A model generated the notes under the pieces. The model was not told the origin of the DNA. It saw nothing but the letters and a program-made list of their open reading frames with translations, and ran no database searches. Positions 12,101 through 25,800 of a stretch of DNA of 64,000 bases are shown one piece after another. Location of the stretch: the NCBI GenBank assembly GCA_047967505.1, contig CM106538.1; one strand, written 5' to 3'. Position 1 is the stretch's first letter. Each line of letters opens with the position of its first letter. The position numbers and the translations under genes are program-made. The DNA comes from Dipteris shenzhenensis (lineage: Eukaryota; Polypodiophyta; Polypodiopsida; Gleicheniales).

Positions 12101-15100
12101 CTAGAATACCTGCCCTGTTGGGGTCAGTGAGACCACAAATGTTCTTTTGCCCGCCCTGGTGTTTGGGCTACTTGCACCAGCAGTTGGACCTTTAGCTGTA
12201 GATAATCTCCTCTTACTATGCGCCGTAACAGTTGGTTTACCCCAACAATATTTTTATCAGCTTGAGGTGGTAGAGGTAGATCTTTCTCAGAGTCGTCAAA
12301 ATCTTCAGTCAACATATCATCACTCTTGTTGACTTCCTCTTCGAAATCCTTGGCCCAGTATTGTTGTGGTTCATGCTTGGGAATGAGTTGAAAGTTTGCT
12401 TCCGGAAGTGGCTCTGCCAATGCCTCGTACGCATTCTTCATGGGAATATCAGGTACTAGAGTAGACTTAGGCTGAGTACTCTTGTCACCTTTCATTTTCG
12501 ATGGGCTAGCTGGGCGCTCAGGAGCTTCAGGGTGTTTAGGAATCCATTTCTCCCTGGGAACCTGTGGGGGTTCAGTGTTCAAGGGGCTTGGTTTTCTTCA
12601 AGGGGGTTCAGTGTTTAGGAATCCATTTCTCCCTGGGAACCTGTGGGCTTGGTTTTCTTCAAGGGGCAGTTTTTTACAGTGTGATCCGACAAACCACACA
12701 AAAGCATGAATTGGGTAAATTCTTGTAAAGAAATTTGTGCTCCCTAACGACACCACCTCTGCAGTTAAGGATTACTATAGTCTCTGGAAGGCCTTCTGCT
12801 AGATCTAATTGAACACATACTTGAGGATTCCCCCTAGGATTAATAAATAGATCATGCTCAACGCTCACCACCTCTCCTAGACTGTTGCAAAGCGACGTGG
12901 CTTGGTTGCAAAGAGAGAAAGGTAAGTCAAGCACTCCACCCAGACCGGTAGAATAGGGGACCTAGGATTATCAGGGTTGAAGGAAGGCGTCCATCTATCA
13001 AGAGAAAGAGTTTGATTATGGACTGTCCATAGCCCATGATGCAGAACTCTCAATGCAAAATCACCTCTTTCAAACAAAAAGATAAAATACCCTCGTCTAA
13101 GGAAACTAACATTGGTAAGTATTATCCCTCTACGACTCGAGTTGGTGCAAAACTAGTCCTCAAGGAAAGCAACAAGTGGACGAGGGCCATGCAGGAATCC
13201 AACTAGTGCATGAGACACTAGCCATTCAACAGATTCTTCAAGAAGGCCTTCGTCTATTTGGGCAAAGACTTTTTACTTGTTCCAGAAGGCGACCTCTCTC
13301 GAAAGCTCTGGGCTCGGATTTTGAAACTTCGTGGAGCTTCAAGTGCTCATTCTCCAAGCGCTGGGCTATTGAGGTTCGGGGAGTCTAGGTTTCCTCTATG
13401 GGTAGTCTTGGGTGGCGCCGTGGTCAGACACGAGTTTCTTGGCCTTATTTAAGTTAATGCATTATTCCCAAGGAAGAACCTTCGAACGAGGAAGTTCCTT
13501 TGCCATCCCAATTCATGGTGCTTTCCACTCCGGAACATCGACTGCTAGCCACGCTCAACAAACTTCAGCATCCGACGCCTCGTACGCAGGGGCTCTTCAA
13601 CAGAGCATAGGGGGCTTCTTCTCAGCTCCCTTCAGGCAAAGACACAACTTTCTGGAAACTCCCGAACAAGCGGGAATACAAGAGGAGGAACACGGATCCC
13701 AGACCCACCTTGCGAAGTCGGCCCAAGAGAATCATATGTTTCTTGCAAATGTAAGATTGATAGGTAAGTCTATAGTTTTGACACCCAACCACCATTGTAT
13801 AACAAGGGGTTTGATTGCAACTCTTTCATGATGGTCTCAAACTTGGACATCACATGGACATGTGACACCATGCCTCTAAAAATTGCCAATTGTTGGCAAA
13901 GACCAAACTCCTATCTGAGAATCTCATGCCTTCTCGTACTTGCGTTGAATGGTAGAAGTCACTAATATCAGAAAGGGCTGCTGATACATGTGAAGGGGAC
14001 GGCACTCCACGAGACACCCAAATCTGCAAAACTGCCTCAGTGAGGTCCTTCTCTGCATAGAAGGTATCTAGAATCTTGATACTGGCAGAGCGACCCCTCC
14101 TATGGGGCTCGAAATTCATCAAAGCCACTGGAAAGTGGCTTGAGGTAGAAACCCCAAGAGAAATGCATACCGAATCACCTCTATCCAAAGCCCAATTGTC
14201 AACATAAAATGCCATTTGCGGCTGCAAATCATGATGAATAAACATAGCAACTCCTGAAAAAAAAGGCAACATCAAAGCTCAACCTGCACTGCACCAGGCT
14301 GAGATGAGCCAATATACATGTTAAAAGCAATCACTTGCTCATCATTTGAAATAGGTGTAGGAGAAGAGGCAGGACTATTTGAAGGCATGGCTGCCATATG
14401 CGATAAATAGGGCGGATCCGTGCGAACCACTGCAGACCAGAGCCTGCCAACCCAAAATCATCAGCTACAAGAGCCTCCTTAGAATTGGATGCAGTCTAGT
14501 CTCCGTCCAATTTCTAATAGGCATTGCTCTTGGCTTAATTACTTTTTTAGGCTGCTGCCAATCACAAGAAGGGCTTTCTCTCCCACTGTTATTTTATCCC
14601 CCATCCTAGAAGGTGTTGTAGGCATTTTGGCCTTACCCTTTTCAGTAACCTTAGGTGGGGATGCGGCCCCTGAACCACGAGTTCTTTGGATGACAGCAGG
14701 CCGTTGCATAGGTATCATTGGGTTGTGCAGCTGCATGGGAAGGTTTCAAGAAAAGCTGGGGGCACTTGGATTGCATATGCTGAAATTTTCCACACTCAAA
14801 ACAAGACCTATTTTGAAGGTATACCTGTCATATCCACCTGTAGAGCCACATGTGGTGGGGGAGTGGGCTTATCAGTATCCCATAACACACAAGAACGATT
14901 AACATTCCCAAATGAGCATGGGGGACAAATTACTTTTCCCAATGCCTCTGCTAGGAACGGCAAGGCAGGCTTCAATACAGTGGTAGGTCCACCCAGGCAG
15001 GGCATTTGTGCAGAATGAAACTCGGATAATCCTTAGTAGGCATCCAAGGATATACATGCACCAACTAATTCCCAAAAAACAAAGGGGATTTCTCCATTAA

Positions 15101-18100
15101 CTGTTGCTTATATTGAGCATCTATGAAGACACCTCATAAAAACCTTTGGTAATCTTGTAACAACATGCAACATAGCATCCCTTAAGGAGAGATTTCAGCC
15201 ATTGTGACATCTGCTGCATCAGCCATCCTTCCGGGAAAGAACAATAAAAAAGCTTTCTGAGCCAAGCTCATGACTGGAGCATATAAAACTTTACCCGGAA
15301 TAGAGACATGAAACTTTGGCACGGGCTCATCTCCCAATGCTTGATTAATTTCAGAAAATCCTTTATGTGAAGCGTCTAAAAAAGGTTGCAGATCAGATTG
15401 GCACATTGCTGCAGACCTCTTGCAACTAGAACCTGACAATGCTCAAGGTCGCCCCTTTTGTATTGAACAGTGTCCATTTGCAGCCAAGACCCAGCGCACA
15501 GCTAAAGATGGGATTATGGGCAACAAAGAAAGCCAGAAAACACAAAGGAAAGAGACCTATGAACGTAGGTATTTGGAAAAGCTAGAGCTGGAAAAAAACC
15601 AGTGTTTATGGAGAGGGAAAAAACCAATAAAATAACAGGACTCACAGCAACCTATATACACTTTTTTTTGGTTGGGGTGAAATCCATATGTATTATAGTA
15701 CAAGAAACTATGAAACTGTCCCCCAAAAAAGAGAGGACAAGTAGTTACAACATAAAAGATCTCATTATAGGACCCAAAAGCAGGATATTCCAGATCCCAT
15801 GCATATAGGCAGTCAAAGAATGATTGCCGTAGAGAAGCGCTGAAGAAATGATACTTAGACAAGGCAGGGTCACCGAAGACTCTATGATTACTGTCCTTCC
15901 ATAGAGTCCATAGTGCCCAAAAACGGTTCACTCGCATGCCTGCGCACACACACATGCACACACGCACATGCGCATAGTAACCTACACTAACACACATAGT
16001 GGGCCCCAGAAAGTGTATGTTCTATATAGAACATTGTGTGTTTTATATATACATCGACTGTGTGTGTGACTGTATGTTTTATATAAAACATAGTGTGTTT
16101 TATGTATGCTACATGCACACACACACGTATGTATATTTATGTGTTTTATATTTTAGATATATAAGTTAAACTCGTTTCTAGGAGAAACTCCTTTAATAAT
16201 CATGAAATGTTTCTCTTTGAGGTCTTGAAATGCATTTCTACAATGTTTTTGGTGATTATGTCTGATGCACTAAGGACAGAACTGGCAAGGAGAGAATGTT
16301 GACAGCATGAAGGAGCAAATGCATGCTTAGTAAGATATTGATTGCTACATTGAGAACAAGACATTGTCAACTTCCAAGTGTAGAGTTAAAGCACAAGGAT
16401 GCAGATGATTGAGGAACATACCTAGGTCACTTGGTGTTCGTGCACTGGCCTTTGTTATTGTTTGATATTATTTTAAAGATGCTACTACAACTGATCAAAA
16501 GTGCTCAGACCAGTAGTCCATATGGATCCCAAACCAAATTATGAAAATCCTCCTCCTAACAGAAAAAAAAATACAGTAGAAGTCTTTGAAGAAGATTTCA
16601 ATTGATGCAAGGAAAAGTTGGTGGAAATGGAAGAGAAATATGAGTACTTGTCTCTAAACAAGAATGCTGCTAGCTAAGCAGCATGAACAATTATACAGGG
16701 TATATGTACAAAAGGATGAGATTATTGTGAAAAAGGAGAAGCATCATTTTGTCATAAGACAAAAGCTAACTATCACTGTTGATCATGGCATGTCAATGGC
16801 ATTAATGATGGCATGGACATGTCGATGGCATTGATGATGCCAAAAATTCGAAGAAAATTCTCTCACAATACTCTTCATGTGTAGGTATTATTTATGTCAA
16901 ATAACAAGACTTGCATCCAGGACTGTCAGTGTCACGACCATTTACGACCATTCTCCCTCCCTTCCTCTGCTAGTTTCCAAGAATTGTTGCTCCTCCTTGA
17001 TTTGCAATGAAAAGGTTTCTTCCTTTGTAGAGTTCTATTGTAAATAGCTTGACAAAATGCAAGAGTTAGCTTGATAATATGCAGAAGTTATTAAGAGGTC
17101 GCTTATTTTGACTTTAATGGCAATATAATGATGATGCAAAACACAGGTACTTGGCTCCTGAGTATCTGCTTCATGGCAATGTTAACACGAAGACTGATGT
17201 GTTTTCCTTTGGAGTGGTGCTTTTGGAGATAATCTCAGGAAGACCTGCAATTGATCCCAGTCTCCCAGAGGAAGAAAAAAGCCTTGTTCAGTGGGTAAGC
17301 CACATACAACTACCTTAATATTTTGGAATGCGAGAGCTTTTATGACTTTCTTATGCCTGTCATTTATAAAATCATCACAAAATGGTGGTGGATCATATTA
17401 AAGGATACTTGCATGATGGTTTACATCCTGCACAACATGGTTTTGTTTCTCGCAGGCATATCACTGATAATATCGCAAATGCTTATGTTGGACTTGAGTA
17501 TGCCAAATACACAGAGCAGGATGTTCTTTTACTACAAGTTGATATTGCCAAGGCTTTTGATACTGTTCAATGGGACTTCATCTCTTAGACAATGAATGCT
17601 TTGGGATTTTGGTAGAAATTGCAGCATATCATATACTAGCTTTATAGTGACAATCAAGCTGCTTGCATTCTTTCTAGGGATGTCTCTGAAGCATGGACTC
17701 TTCATTGTTCGGTGTGTCAAGGCTGTCCACTTAGTGCGCTCCTGTATGCTATAGCCACACGCCCCATGCTTCAGTATATGGATCATCTCATAGCTACGGA
17801 TAAGCTACATGGTTTGAAAATTCATAATAGTAAACCATTGCTTGCTCAAGCTTATGCAGATGATTCTTTTTTCACTCCTCATAATAGAGAGCAAGATCTT
17901 TCTGAGCTAATGCAAGCTCTTTCTTTACATGGTTTAGCTGCTGGGCTTCATGTAAATTTTCAGAAATCAAAATTGTTGCCTTTGCATTCCAAGGAATGGC
18001 ACTCTCTTTTATGGCCTGGAGAAATCATCCTAACAACTCAATTGGTTCGTCATCTTGGCTATCCTTTGAGTTGGACACTTTTTCCTCATCAACAATCTGA

Positions 18101-19836
18101 TTGGATTCTCACAGCTCTCAAGAAAAAGCTGGAGTACTGGAAATTGGCAACTTAGCCTCTGCATGTTCGTCTTCGAATTGTGCAATCTATTTTGATGGTG
18201 TATATTCAATTCTACTTGCCTCTTATTATGTTTAGCAAGGCTGATCTTGCCTCTTTTATGTCTGAGGTTTTGGAAATCTTCTAGTATTCTTGCCATGGCA
18301 AAAAAATCTTGTGTTTGTTTCAGGTACAGCAGCTTTGTTCTCCAAAGATGCATGGAGGTCTTAATATTCTCAATATCCATCCGCACATTCTTGCCCATAA
18401 GGGGAAACTCATGCTGCAGTTTTTGCAAGATTCTCAACCATGGGCCGCCATGATTCATCATTCACTCTTGCATGTTGAATCTCCAGCTTTAATTCATTGG
18501 CAGCTTTCCCAGTGGGAGTTTCTTTTTGATTCTGTGACAGGCAAAATCCCTGGCTGTCCTTTGGTTTCCCATTTGTTAATGGATTGGAGTATACATTGGT
18601 CTAGAGTGTTCGCCCTTCCTTTGGCATTGTAGGAGCCTCGACGTTCGTATTTTTTGAGTCTCAAGGGGATTCGTTTGGTTCAGGATGTTGTTGATGATGC
18701 TGGATTTTCCCTTACTTTTCCTTTGGCCGCTGCCAAATTTGGCCTTGGAATGCATTATCGTCCACTTTGGCAAAGATTACTTTCATGCTCCAACCTTTTC
18801 AGCTGGTTCCTCCATTGCATACAGGATCGTCTTCAAGACTGGACACTTTCTTCTATGGGCTTGTCATGCCGTCCTCTGCAGTTTGCACATATTACTGTCT
18901 CTTCTCTTTATAAAGTTCTACTTCCTGCACCATTTATCTCACAAAAGACAAATCAGCTTTGGCATCTTAATCGTCCTATGAAATGGTGGCGGAAACGTTT
19001 GAGACAGATTTGGCATTCTAAGATTCCTCTCCGTCAGCAGGTTTTCTTGTGGAGAGTTTTGTTGGGTGTTCTTCCTCATGGACAGCTCTTGGCATGACTA
19101 CATATTGCTTCCTCTATTTGTCGCAGATGTCTGGCTCTGAGAGAGACTATGCCTTATTTCTTTTGGCATTGTCCTCCCTCTTGTGCTTTCTTGGACTTCC
19201 TTGGGCAAATTTTGAGAGCTCGGTTTCCCGTGATTGCTTTTGGCAAGTTCTTTTGGATTTTTGGTGTACATTCACCCAGACAAGAGTTTGATTTCTTTTT
19301 TGTTTGGGTTCAGTACTGGGCACTTTGGACTCTCTAGAAGGATCGCAATCATATGGTCTTTGTGCCTGTTTTTTCCAATTTCTCTTTCTTTAGACACTCT
19401 TTGCAGCAATCGCTTTTTGATTGCAATCTCGTGTCTTTGATCATGATGTATATTTGTCCTACAGTGAGATTTTCTCTTGATGTATTATAGCTCTCCCTTT
19501 CTGGGATAGCTTTTTTTGTAATATAACGACTCAAATATTCCACAAAAAAATTGTGTGTGTATGTAGACAGGAACTGTAAAGTCTTTGGTGATCCCATCTT
19601 TTCCTTGTTTGACTTTTTTAAGCATTCTCTGCAGCAATCCTACTTTGATTGCTTGCAGACGCGCTACATAGATCATGATGTATATCTAGCATACACTGAG
19701 ATTTTCAATTGATGTAATTTCGGCTGCCTCGTTTTGAGGTTGCTACTCTTGTAATATAATCAATCAAAAGTTTTCACTAAAAAAAAAAGTGTGTGCGTGT
19801 GTGTGTGTGTATAGATAGATAGATAGATAGATAGAT

Positions 19837-19873
<37 letters not shown>

Positions 19874-22800
19874 AGATGACTTATATGCATAGTGCATACT
19901 ATATAGTGTTTGGTAGCTGGAGTCAAATTCTAGAAACATAGCACACTAGATGCAGCACACATGGCATAAAATTTACACTTGAAGATGATAGATCATAATA
20001 ATCATGATTCATTAAACATTTTTAGAAATTAAGTTTAGACCTTCAATGAAACTTGAAAGTTTTAAGAAATAGACATATACTTCAAAGTTCAAAGTTCAAA
20101 GTTCACAAGCCACAAGTGACAGGTTACGAGTCATAGAAATAGACATAATATAGACTAAAATGAAGTGGTATTGTCTTCACAAGTAGTCATAGCTTTGAAT
20201 GAAGAGAATGTGGACTACTTTCTTTTACGAGCCTTATCATTTAGCCTTTCTCACAGATGTGGGGCTGCACTTCACCTTCGGAGTGTTGACAAAAACTCGG
20301 TACAAAGACCTTTGTGGATGCTCAAGTATGTGAGCGGTGTGGATATGTATGCGTGAGATCATATGTTTATACTATGATCTAAACCCACCATGATGTCGAT
20401 GGAGATGTCATAGTAGTTAGCCCTGCTATGTGTGATGGACTTTATGGTTCTTCAATCTTGTGAGTGACTGTGATTGAAACACCTTTTATGTCATCCTCGA
20501 GTTGCTTTAGTACACAATCATCACTGCACTGTTTGCCTCCTCCAAGGCCTTCTCTGCGTATGATAGCCTTTCCTTGAGGCCGACCATAACTTGGAATGTG
20601 CCTTCATTGTGGTGTAGGCTGTACTTTGCACCCTTGAGCGCCTCATTTTCTAAATCAGTGCTGACACGACAACTTCCAATTTCACCCTGACCTTTGCTAG
20701 CATATCTATTTCACCTTGTGAAGTTTTCATCCATGTTGCGGCTTGCTAATATTGCAATAAATGTTTCTATGGGCTGACTTTGTCCTTCACCTCTGGAGTG
20801 CTGATAGAAACTTGGTACGAAGACCTTTGTATAAATGAATGCTCAAGTATGTGTGGGTGTGTGGATATGTACGTATGAGAGCATATGTTTATACTGTGGT
20901 CTAAACTCACTGTTGGCTGTTGATGACGTCCGTGGGGATGCCATAGTAGCTATCCCTTCTATGCGTGATGGAGTTTATGGTTTTCAATCTTGTGAGTGAT
21001 TGTCATGAGATTGAAACTGCACATTGTGTTGTCTTTTTAGAGAATGAGTTTGGGCATATTCTTGGATTCATCTAGATATATGTTCCCGCCATATTAGCAG
21101 ACATGCAAGTTCTACCTTGTGAAGTTTTTGTCCATGTTGTGGCTTGCTGGTATTGCAATAAATTATTTCTAACTTAAGTGGTGCATTGCCCTATCGGCTA
21201 GTTTGTCTAAGCATTTTTTTCTTAGAAAGTCTCGTTCGGGAGACTAAAATGAAATGGTGTTGCCTTCACAAGCAATCGGAGCTTGATTGAAGAGAATGTG
21301 AACTACTTTTTTTATTAGTCTTATCCTTTAATGCTAGCCTTTGTCACGGCTTAGTCTACCCTTAACCTCTGGAGGTCTAACAGAGACTCAGTACAAGACC
21401 TTTGTATAAATGGATGCTCAAGTATGTGTGGGTGTGTGGATATGCATGTATGAGAGCATGTGTGTATACTATGGTCTAAACCAACCGTTAGGCACCAATG
21501 ACGTCGGTGGGGATAGTTAGTCCTTGCTATGCATGACAGAGCTTGTGGTTCTTGTGAGTGACTGTCATGAATTGAAACTGCACTATGTGTTGTATTTTTA
21601 GAGGATGAGTTTGGGCATGTTCCTGGATATATTTTCCTGCCGTATTAGCCGAGATGTAAATTTCACCTTGTGAAGTTTCCATGTTGTGTCTTGTTGATAT
21701 TGCAATGAATTCTTTCTATCTTTATTGGTGCATTGCCCTATCAGCTAGTTTGTCTAAGCATTTTTTGCTTAGAAAGGATCATTTGGGAGAGACTAATATG
21801 AAATGGTATTGTCTTCGCAAGCAGTCCTAGCTTGAATGAAGAGAATGTGGGCTATAGCCCAATTGTTTGATCAGCCTTCTCCTTAAGTGCTAGCCTTTGT
21901 CACAACTCAATTTTCCCTTCACCCCCGAAGTGCAGAAGCTCGGTACGAATTAATGGCCACAGTCAGCCACATCATGCTCACAAAATGTGGGAGAAGAGTT
22001 GACCCGGCTTATACTTGCTTTAGGTTCCCAATCACCAAGTCCTATTTATTTGGTAGGTTGTATAGTCTCTTATAAATAGAAGTGGTGTGAGTACAGCTAA
22101 GGGAGAAGGTATGTTTTTTGTGGAGTGTGTGAGAGCCAAGGCTTGAAAGACAAGAGTAGAGAGCAAAGAGACAATGAAGGCCATGGTAAGAGGGTGCGCT
22201 GTTGCCAAGGCTAGTTGAGGCTGGGTGACAGGTATAGGTTTCCGTTGGTTATTTGTCTGGGCTATGCAGAGTGGGCAGAGGCTAGCAGTTTTACTCTTGG
22301 ACTTCGAGAAAGCCTATGACAGAGTAGATTGGAATTTTCTTGAGGGCAGTCTTCTACGGTTTGGATTCTCAGATGCTTGGATCAGAGGTGTGGCCTCCCT
22401 TTACAGATCAGCCCACAGCCAGGTTTTGATTGGAGGGGTAAGGGGTGACAGGTTTCAGATTTCCAGATCAGTTCATCAGGGATGCCCTTTAGCCCCCTTC
22501 CTCTTTCTTTTTGTGGCAGAAGCTATGAGTATCTTCCTTAGATCTCAGGCTGAGCTTTTTGGGTTGAGACTGCCCTTGAGACAGGAGCAGGAGCTTTTTG
22601 ACTGTGAGTTGGCTGATGACACTGCTATTTTTATTCAGGTCTCCTTGCAGTCACTTGATTCTTTCCGGACAGCCTTGGATATTTTTTGCTCAGCTGCAAG
22701 GGCACACATTAACTGGCATAAATCCTTTGTCTTTTGGATCAGTGATGAGGACACTCCAGGCTAGGGTGGTGACATTGGTTTCTCCTGGATTCAGAGGGGT

Positions 22801-25800
22801 GTTCCTATCAGATATTTGGGATGCCAGGTAGGATTGGACATCTCTCCAGCACAGCAGTTTGCCCTAGTACTAGAAAGTATAAGGAAAAAGCTCCTATTCT
22901 GGAGCTCTGCCAAACTCGACCTTGCATCTAGAGTTGTGGTAGTGAACGGGGTTCTCTTGGCCACCTCCTGGTTCGTGTGTTCTTGCTGGTGCCGGTCTAG
23001 GGATTGCATCACTCAGCTCATCAGACCAGTCAGGAATTTTTTATGGAGTGGACTTGATGGCACAGCAGATGTTGCAGCAAGGGTGGCCTGGGAGACTGTT
23101 ATTCTCCCTACATGTGAAGGGGGCCTTAATGTCATTGACCCAGACTTGCAGGGCAGGGCATTGCTTTGTAAGGTGGTGGTGAGGGGACTCATGCCTGGGC
23201 AGGAACCTTGGAAGGATTTCTTTTTTGGACGCATTCAGGCTTGCACACCAACCTTGGGAGATGATTGGGTGGACAGCCCTCGCTGGATTTTCACATCAGC
23301 CCCTCTCAGATCTCCTGCCTCTCCTCTCATGACTGCCATCCTGAAAGCTTGGGGGAGCTTCAGGAACACTCTTCGAAGGATTCCACCTTCTACCGTCGAA
23401 GAGATTGATAGGCAGCCGATCATTTGGAATGATAGTATTCTTGACGAGCATGCCAGACCACTGGGCACTTCCCATTACATGCAGTGGTCTAAATGAGAGG
23501 GAGGCCCCACCTACACAGTAGGGACTTGGAAATCTTTTATCAGGCTACCTGTGGATCAGAGACTGCAGTCCGTGAGTCACCTCAGAGGGGTAGCACGCAG
23601 GATTCAGCAGATAGATGCAGCCATCCCGATGGAATGGACAGTTGAGCTACCTACTACTTCCACCACTTGGATGGGAGCTTTTTCGCGGACATCAGTTCCT
23701 TTACAGGTGATCGCTCTCCGAGGTCTTGGGGAAGACGCACTGGTCTTTGATGTTGGGGATGGAGGTTTACTTTCTACATCCAAGGATGGCATTCTTCTTG
23801 AGGTTGCCTTTCAGCCTGTTAGGATTGCTGGTTTTATGGACCATGGAGCGGGCTTGCAGTGGTACTTAGACCCCGACCCTCTGCTCTTGGCCTTGGGTTC
23901 CTGGAGGTTGTGGTTATATGGAGGTGCACCTATCAGGTGCTTGCAATGGGACCCAGGAGAGTGGGAATGGATAGATCATGGGCACCGAGAGAGGGGGATT
24001 CCCTTTTTTCGTTTCACGGTTGGTAATGCCAGGAGGTTTCAGCTGAACAGTAGGGGTTGGATTCCTTCCAGAGCCCCCCATTGGGAAAGCTTCTTCATCA
24101 CCGCAGATTTGCGTAGAAATTTCTGGAGGAGGCTCTGGAAATCCCTCAGAAATAGAAAGATCACTCTTTTCTTCTGGCTTTCTATTCATGGAGGGATTGC
24201 AGTGAACCTGTGGAGATCACGTTTTGGGGCTGATCCCACTTGTCCTCGATGTCATTCTGCAGAGGAGTCAGTGCGACATTGCCTTTGGGACTGCAATCAG
24301 GCGAGGACTGTTTGGAAAGGGGTTGCTCGGATACTCAGCATCTTTCACACATCCCCTTTCTTCATGACTTGGGGCTCGGTTGCATGGTTATCTCTTACCG
24401 GGCCCCAGGTGTTTTATGAGGGTGAGCCTTCTTCTTGGGCACTCTCGGTCCGCCGGCAGGTGATAGAGCCCTGCTCTCTACAAGATGTACCACTTACTCC
24501 CTTCAGAGCTTCTCATGTTTCAGTGGACACCTCTTGGGAGATTTTGGCTAGCATTTCATCTTAGCACATTTGGAGAGCCAGATGTACGGAGGCCTTGGAT
24601 GGCACCCAGATACACCCATTACAGGTGTTCACGGGTATTTGGACTGACACGGTTCACACTTTGATAGCCATATGGGCTAGCATGCAGGGTTCTTCACGGG
24701 CAGCCTCTTCTAGAAGGACTATTTTTCTTCGAGTTTGGAGGGGTTCTCCCTTTTTCTCGGAGGTTTCTACCGGATTGAGATGGCACTATCAGCCTCAATC
24801 CTTTCTTTATGGCTCTTGAGCTTTTCGTGCATTGCATGATGTATCCCGTATGGAGCTTCCTCTAACGGTTTTTCTTTAATACTTAATAGAAGTCTTTTTT
24901 TGCCCAAAAAATATATATATATATACAATCGAGATAACCTATGGATCTTACGTGTATATTCCTTTATAGAGGATTGAAGTAGGATATCAAGGGAAGCCTG
25001 TAGCAATACTTTATCATTTGGTTTCATCCAGTGCAGCTTTTTTGGCAGACAAAATAGTGTGTTTCGTTACTTGTATCAAATAAATGTTTATCCTTCTGTC
25101 ATAGTGCTTAGCTGTGCACACATTTATTGCACTAAAGCATTTAACTACTACTCCCCCCCCCCCCTCCCTCTTCCTCCTCTTTCTCTTTCCCTTCCTCTTC
25201 TTGGGTTTGTATTGGTAGCTTATGCTTTAGGAATAATGCAATAAGATTGTTTGGCTCCTTCAATTCTTCTGCTGTTTTATTACATTCTATACTTAACATT
25301 GTGATCATATCTGAATTTGTGGTTCACGTTTGTGTGTTCCTTATTTGAATGTTCTTAAATTAAGGCCTCGTAATTTTAGCCATTTCAATGTAGCTTTTAA
25401 AAATTGGAATTGTGCTTTTCTTACAAAAGAGACACATGTGCATATGGGTGTGTACATGTTACCCTGTCACATTACACAATGTGATGATGCAGCTTACATT
25501 TTTTGTGCCCGTGCGTGTGCGTGTGTGTTGCAATGGAAGGGGCGTGCAAGGGTGCGGGGGGGGGGGGAGATAGTTACTAGGATCGTTGTTCCCTTCATAA
25601 CGGACAAATAATGTCTTACAAATAATGAGACTAGGATGTCTTAGTGGGGAATGCCAGGCATACGGAATGGCTAGAGAACATCTAGGGAATGTTCCATAGA
25701 CTGTTCCATAGGGACTAGTCATTGAATGACAATTTTCAGCTTCCTTTTTGTGCCCAACTTGATGCTAACTATATCTGCAAGAAGGTACTTCCATATATCT

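Larger units (their letters stand above)
8510..13140 (-). mobile_element. Long dead LINE with DUF4283-type ORF1, endonuclease and RT remnants, split by a nested LINE
   Basis: On the - strand in order: ORF1 with a DUF4283-like block and a CCHC knuckle (about 13077-12124); an APE-type endonuclease (about 12123-11600) with LALQEVK and [10 protein letters not shown] (GDFN-like); linker and RT-finger coding (about 11470-10740); a jump to post-catalytic RT coding ([26 protein letters not shown]); and a zinc-binding RT tail ([15 protein letters not shown], about 9012-8770). The element ends in a short 3' UTR and an A-run (+ strand T-run at 8521-8532). A + strand LINE 3' end is inserted at about 9190-9945. 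The RT catalytic core is missing. Boundaries are approximate. Confidence 0.65.
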
